NCBI GenBank assembly: GCA_003131665.1
Contig: PKWA01000121.1
Span: forward strand, 9,314 to 16,730
Source of the DNA: Acidimicrobiaceae bacterium
GTDB lineage: Bacteria; Actinomycetota; Acidimicrobiia; Acidimicrobiales; RAAP-2
Length of the DNA: 7,417 bases
Direction: 5' to 3'
The notes under the pieces are model-generated. The model was not told the DNA's origin. It saw only the letters and a program-made list of their open reading frames with translations, and made no database searches. Within the stretch, counting starts at the first letter, position 1; every line of letters starts with the position of its first letter. A program made the translations under genes and the position numbers. This document shows positions 5,106 to 7,417 of the stretch, one piece after another.

Positions 5106-6557
5106 ATGAGCGGACCGCGGGTCCGATTCGCGCCCTCCCCGACCGGTTTTTTTCACGTGGGCTCGGCCCGCACCGCGCTCTTTAACTGGCTTGTCGCGCG
5201 CCAGGACCCCGAGGGTGTGTTCATCTTGCGCATCGAAGACACCGACGCCGAGCGCAACCGCGAAGAGTGGGTTGAGGGCATTTTTTCGGCGATGGCCTGG
5301 CTCGGACTCGATCTTGACGAAGGGCCGTTTCGCCAAAGCGACAACGCCGCCGCCTACGACAACGCCGCGCAACTGCTTCGACGAAGCGGCTACCTCTACT
5401 ACTGCGACTGCTCGAGCGCGGCCTTGGAAGCCCGCAAGGCCCCCGGGGCGCCTCCGGGCTACGACGGTTTTTGTCGTGATCGAGGAGTGGAGCGCGGTCC
5501 CACGACGGCGTTGCGCTTTCGCACGCCGCGCGAGGGCGTCACCATCGTGCACGATCTCGTTCGAGGCGACGTCGAGTTCGCTAACGCTCTGATCGAGGAC
5601 TTCGTCGTCGTCAAATCCTCGGGCGACGTGCTCTACGCGCTGGCCAATGTCACCGACGATCGACACGACCGAATAACGCACGTCATCCGTGGCGAAGAGC
5701 ACCTCGCCAACGCCCCCAAGCAGATGATGTTGTGGGAGGCGCTGAACCGCGCGACGAGCGATGAGGTGGCCCTGGCCCTTTATGCGCACTTGCCCCTACT
5801 CGTCAATGAACAGCGAAAGAAACTCTCCAAACGCCGAGACCCCGTCGCCACCGAGTCCTACCGGGACCAGGGCTATCTGGCCAGCGCCTTCGTGAACTAC
5901 CTGGCGCTCTTGGGCTGGAGTCCGCGCGGGGATCAAGAGATCGTGCCGCTTGGCGCCATCATCGAGCAGTTTCGCCTCGAGGACGTCTCGCACTCGCCGG
6001 CCTTTTTCGACGTGAAGAAACTGACCCACATGAACGGCGAGTACGTGCGAGCACTTTCTCCCGGCGATTTCGTTCGCTCGAGCGCACCGTGGGTTTGTCC
6101 GTGGCGAAGTGACTGGCGTCCGAGCGACCTCGTCCCGTCGTGGCGAGAGGATCAGTTCGACGCGTCGCTCTTTGCGCGCGTCGCTCCGCTCGTCCAAGAG
6201 CGCGTCGCGACGTTGGGCGAGATTCCCTCGATGGTCGCGTTCTTCTTTCTCGACGACGCGCCCCTAGACGAAGCCAGTTTCGCCAAGGTCATTTTGAGCG
6301 ACCCCACGGGCCCGACGATCTTGGGCGAAGCCATTCGTCGCTTTGAACTTCTCACGACGTGGGACGCGCCGAGCCTGCACACCTCGACCGTCGAGATCGG
6401 CGAGGGACTCGGCCTCGCGTTGCGCAAGGCCCAAGCGCCCATTCGCTGCGCGGTGACCGGCACGCTGGTCGGTCCGCCGCTCTTTGAATCGCTCGAACTG
6501 CTCGGAAGAAAAAGGACCGTGCAACGACTTCGCGCCGCCGCGGCGAGGTGCGCGTGA
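5106..6557 (+). CDS. gltX: Glutamyl-tRNA synthetase (class I)
   Basis: This 483-residue cytoplasmic enzyme attaches glutamate to tRNA-Glu using ATP. The Rossmann catalytic domain opens with VRFAPSPTGFFHVGSARTAL; HVGS (17-20) is the HIGH-type signature, followed by RIEDTD (42-47). The second ATP motif, KLSKR (239-243), is the GluRS form of KMSKS. In the insertion, C100-x-C102 and C123 keep three ligands of the E. coli-type zinc site, but Asp125 takes the place of His127. The C-terminal anticodon-binding part ends in GPPLFESLELLGRKRTVQRL, a typical bacterial close, and the length is normal. A GluRS rather than GlnRS identity follows from these motifs. In most actinobacteria this enzyme is non-discriminating and also loads glutamate on tRNA-Gln for GatCAB amidation; both tRNAs lie just downstream, which fits. 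GAGGAG (5094-5099) is 6 nt before the ATG. The stop overlaps the next gene. Confidence 0.97.
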   Translation: MSGPRVRFAPSPTGFFHVGSARTALFNWLVARQDPEGVFILRIEDTDAERNREEWVEGIFSAMAWLGLDLDEGPFRQSDNAAAYDNAAQLLRRSGYLYYCDCSSAALEARKAPGAPPGYDGFCRDRGVERGPTTALRFRTPREGVTIVHDLVRGDVEFANALIEDFVVVKSSGDVLYALANVTDDRHDRITHVIRGEEHLANAPKQMMLWEALNRATSDEVALALYAHLPLLVNEQRKKLSKRRDPVATESYRDQGYLASAFVNYLALLGWSPRGDQEIVPLGAIIEQFRLEDVSHSPAFFDVKKLTHMNGEYVRALSPGDFVRSSAPWVCPWRSDWRPSDLVPSWREDQFDASLFARVAPLVQERVATLGEIPSMVAFFFLDDAPLDEASFAKVILSDPTGPTILGEAIRRFELLTTWDAPSLHTSTVEIGEGLGLALRKAQAPIRCAVTGTLVGPPLFESLELLGRKRTVQRLRAAAARCA

Positions 6558-7204
6558 TCTTTGGTCCGATCAAGCTCCTCCTTCGAATACTGAGTGCGCT
6601 GATGACGCTGGTCGTTCTCTACTTTGGCGTCACCTTCGTGCAGATCTGGCAGCGGGGACACGAGCACTCCACGGCCAGCGCGCAGGCGATCCTCGTCTAC
6701 GGCACCACCGAAGACAACGGCACACCCTCGCCGGAGTTGACGGCGCGGCTCAATCAGGCGCTCACGTTGTACCGCGCGGGTCGCGCGCCGTGGATCGCCG
6801 TGACCGGGGGCCGTCGGCCGGGCGACGTGTACACCGAGGCCGGCGTGTCGGCGACCTACCTCGAGCACCACGGCGTGCCGGCGTCGCACATCTTGCAAGG
6901 TTCCGGTTCGGACACTTGGCAAAACGTGGCGAGTGTGGTGCCGTTGTTGAAGGCCCATCATCTAAAGACGGTGATAACCGTCACCGATCCCTTCCACGAG
7001 TACCGGGCCATGGCCATCGCGTCGGCCCAGGGACTCACCCCGTACCCGTCGCCGGTGCGCAACTCACCGACCATCAAGCACGAGCTCTGGCGCTACTACT
7101 TAAAGGAGACGCTCGAGGTCGGCGTCGGGCGGATTGTTGGCTACGGACGATTAAGTTCGTGGACAACGAAGGCGACGAGTATCCACGTACCGTCTGGCAC
7201 GTAA
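6554..7204 (+). CDS. DUF218 (YdcF/SanA-like) membrane-anchored protein
   Basis: A 216-residue protein with one N-terminal membrane segment (about residues 8-30, LLLRILSALMTLVVLYFGVT) preceded by basic residues, and a single DUF218 domain. The domain shows the usual order: AILVYG strand, RLNQALTLYRAGRAPWIAVT followed by GG, TEAGVSATYLEHHGVPASHI, a SDTWQNV motif at the place of the family's common S..T..N signature, and TVTDPFHEYRA. Relatives include E. coli SanA and YdcF, linked to envelope integrity and to nucleotide-ligand binding, but the exact function is not established, so I give no symbol. The start is GTG 6554: GAGG at 6545-6548 is 5 nt upstream and the GTGA overlaps the gltX stop. GTG 6548 is in frame and adds two residues, but it lies on the ribosome binding site itself. 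It is probably co-transcribed with gltX; tRNA-Gln begins 30 bp after its stop. Confidence 0.87.
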   Translation: MIFGPIKLLLRILSALMTLVVLYFGVTFVQIWQRGHEHSTASAQAILVYGTTEDNGTPSPELTARLNQALTLYRAGRAPWIAVTGGRRPGDVYTEAGVSATYLEHHGVPASHILQGSGSDTWQNVASVVPLLKAHHLKTVITVTDPFHEYRAMAIASAQGLTPYPSPVRNSPTIKHELWRYYLKETLEVGVGRIVGYGRLSSWTTKATSIHVPSGT

Positions 7205-7223
7205 TGAGGGCCTCCGATAAGAT
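7194..7223 (+). promoter_or_regulatory. Possible promoter of the tRNA-Gln/tRNA-Glu pair
   Basis: CTGGCA (7194-7199, four of six matches to TTGACA), an 18-nt spacer and TAAGAT (7218-7223) would start transcription near 7230, about 5 nt before the mature tRNA-Gln. It overlaps the last codons of the DUF218 gene. Read-through from gltX is an alternative. Confidence 0.4.
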
Positions 7224-7234
7224 TGCCCAGCCCT

Positions 7235-7306
7235 TCGGGGGTGGTGTAATTGGCAACACAACTGGTTCTGGTCCAGTTATTCAGGGTTCGAGTCCTTGCC
7301 CCCGAG
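7235..7306 (+). tRNA. tRNA-Gln (CUG)
   Basis: A full cloverleaf of 72 nt without CCA. The acceptor stem TCGGGGG (7235-7241) pairs with CCCCCGA (7299-7305) and is followed by discriminator G7306. The D-stem is GTG/CAC (7244-7246 with 7257-7259). The anticodon stem is ACTGG/CCAGT with loop TTCTGGT, anticodon CTG at 7268-7270. The variable loop has 4 nt, and the T-arm is CAGGG-TTCGAGT-CCTTG with one G-T pair. The weak U1-A72 pair is typical of bacterial tRNA-Gln and is the feature GatCAB uses to recognise it. The next three bases are CGA, so CCA is added after transcription. With a C at the wobble position it reads CAG only. Confidence 0.96.
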
Positions 7307-7339
7307 CGAATGAGGGAGTGGCGATGTTCCCTTCTTCAT

Positions 7340-7415
7340 GGTCCCATCGTCTAGTGGCCTAGGACATCACCCTCTCAAGGTGGAGACACGGGTTCAAATC
7401 CCGTTGGGACTGCCA
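7340..7415 (+). tRNA. tRNA-Glu (CUC)
   Basis: A full cloverleaf of 73 nt plus an encoded CCA (7413-7415). The acceptor stem GGTCCCA (7340-7346) pairs with TGGGACT (7405-7411), the terminal pair being G-U; the discriminator is G7412. The D-stem is GTC/GAC (7349-7351 with 7363-7365). The anticodon stem is TCACC/GGTGG with loop CTCTCAA, anticodon CTC at 7374-7376. The variable loop has 4 nt (no base 47), usual for tRNA-Glu, and the T-arm is ACGGG-TTCAAAT-CCCGT. It reads GAG only, so a UUC-type tRNA-Glu must be encoded elsewhere. It lies 33 bp after tRNA-Gln and ends 2 bp before the window edge. Confidence 0.96.
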
Positions 7416-7417
7416 GC

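Noticed and set aside
4761..5789. Minus-strand open frame of 342 codons
   Set aside because: It lies antisense to the ferredoxin and gltX genes, has no recognisable motif, and is explained by high-GC codon use in those genes.
6152..6961. Minus-strand open frame of 269 codons
   Set aside because: Antisense to gltX and the DUF218 gene, with no motif or ribosome binding site.
6484..7362. Plus-strand open frame of 292 codons running through the DUF218 gene and tRNA-Gln
   Set aside because: It overlaps gltX, the DUF218 gene and a tRNA in another frame, and its product is arginine-rich with no domain; the DUF218 frame is clearly the real one.
1..7417. Search for a mobile element, CRISPR array, toxin-antitoxin, defence or other new system
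   Set aside because: No terminal inverted repeats, arrays, transposase or phage-like genes were seen. The tRNAs could serve as integration sites, but no integrase or att duplication is visible in the window.

Overview
The window comes from a high-GC bacterium, most likely an actinobacterium. The signs are heavy use of C and G at third codon positions, frequent GTG starts, GTGA/ATGA stop-start overlaps, TANNNT-type -10 boxes lying 6 nt upstream of start codons (a leaderless arrangement), a three-subunit transhydrogenase, and tRNA-Gln(CUG) and tRNA-Glu(CUC) next to gltX. Acidimicrobiia-like is my impression, but the sequence alone does not settle the class.

Layout. (1) At the left edge the minus strand carries the first ~45 codons of an Ogt/MGMT-type O6-alkylguanine-DNA methyltransferase homologue, cut by the window end. 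It diverges from an alpha/beta hydrolase of the epoxide-hydrolase type on the plus strand. (2) 23 bp after the hydrolase comes a compact pntAA-pntAB-pntB operon encoding proton-translocating NAD(P) transhydrogenase; both internal junctions are 4-bp stop/start overlaps with good ribosome binding sites. (3) A convergent aldo/keto reductase ends only 7 bp from pntB, and a short GC hairpin sits exactly at its stop codon. (4) A 94-bp divergent intergenic region separates the reductase from a plus-strand run of a small atypical ferredoxin, gltX (glutamyl-tRNA synthetase), a DUF218/YdcF-SanA-like membrane-anchored protein, tRNA-Gln(CUG) and tRNA-Glu(CUC), which ends 2 bp before the window edge.

How the parts work together. 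The Pnt complex uses the proton gradient to drive hydride transfer from NADH to NADP+, and so could supply NADPH for the neighbouring reductase; that functional link is inference. GltX charges tRNA-Glu. If this organism lacks GlnRS and uses GatCAB, as most actinobacteria do, the same enzyme also mischarges tRNA-Gln with glutamate, so the enzyme and both substrate tRNAs lie within about 2.3 kb.

No gene-free stretch exceeds 300 bases. I found no mobile element, CRISPR array, toxin-antitoxin or defence module, and no clear sign of horizontal transfer. This looks like an ordinary housekeeping region. The points worth a second look are small: the truncated ogt and its tightly packed divergent start region, the Asn-type orphan ferredoxin coupled to gltX, the altered GltX zinc site, and the G1-U72 pair and CCA asymmetry of the tRNAs.
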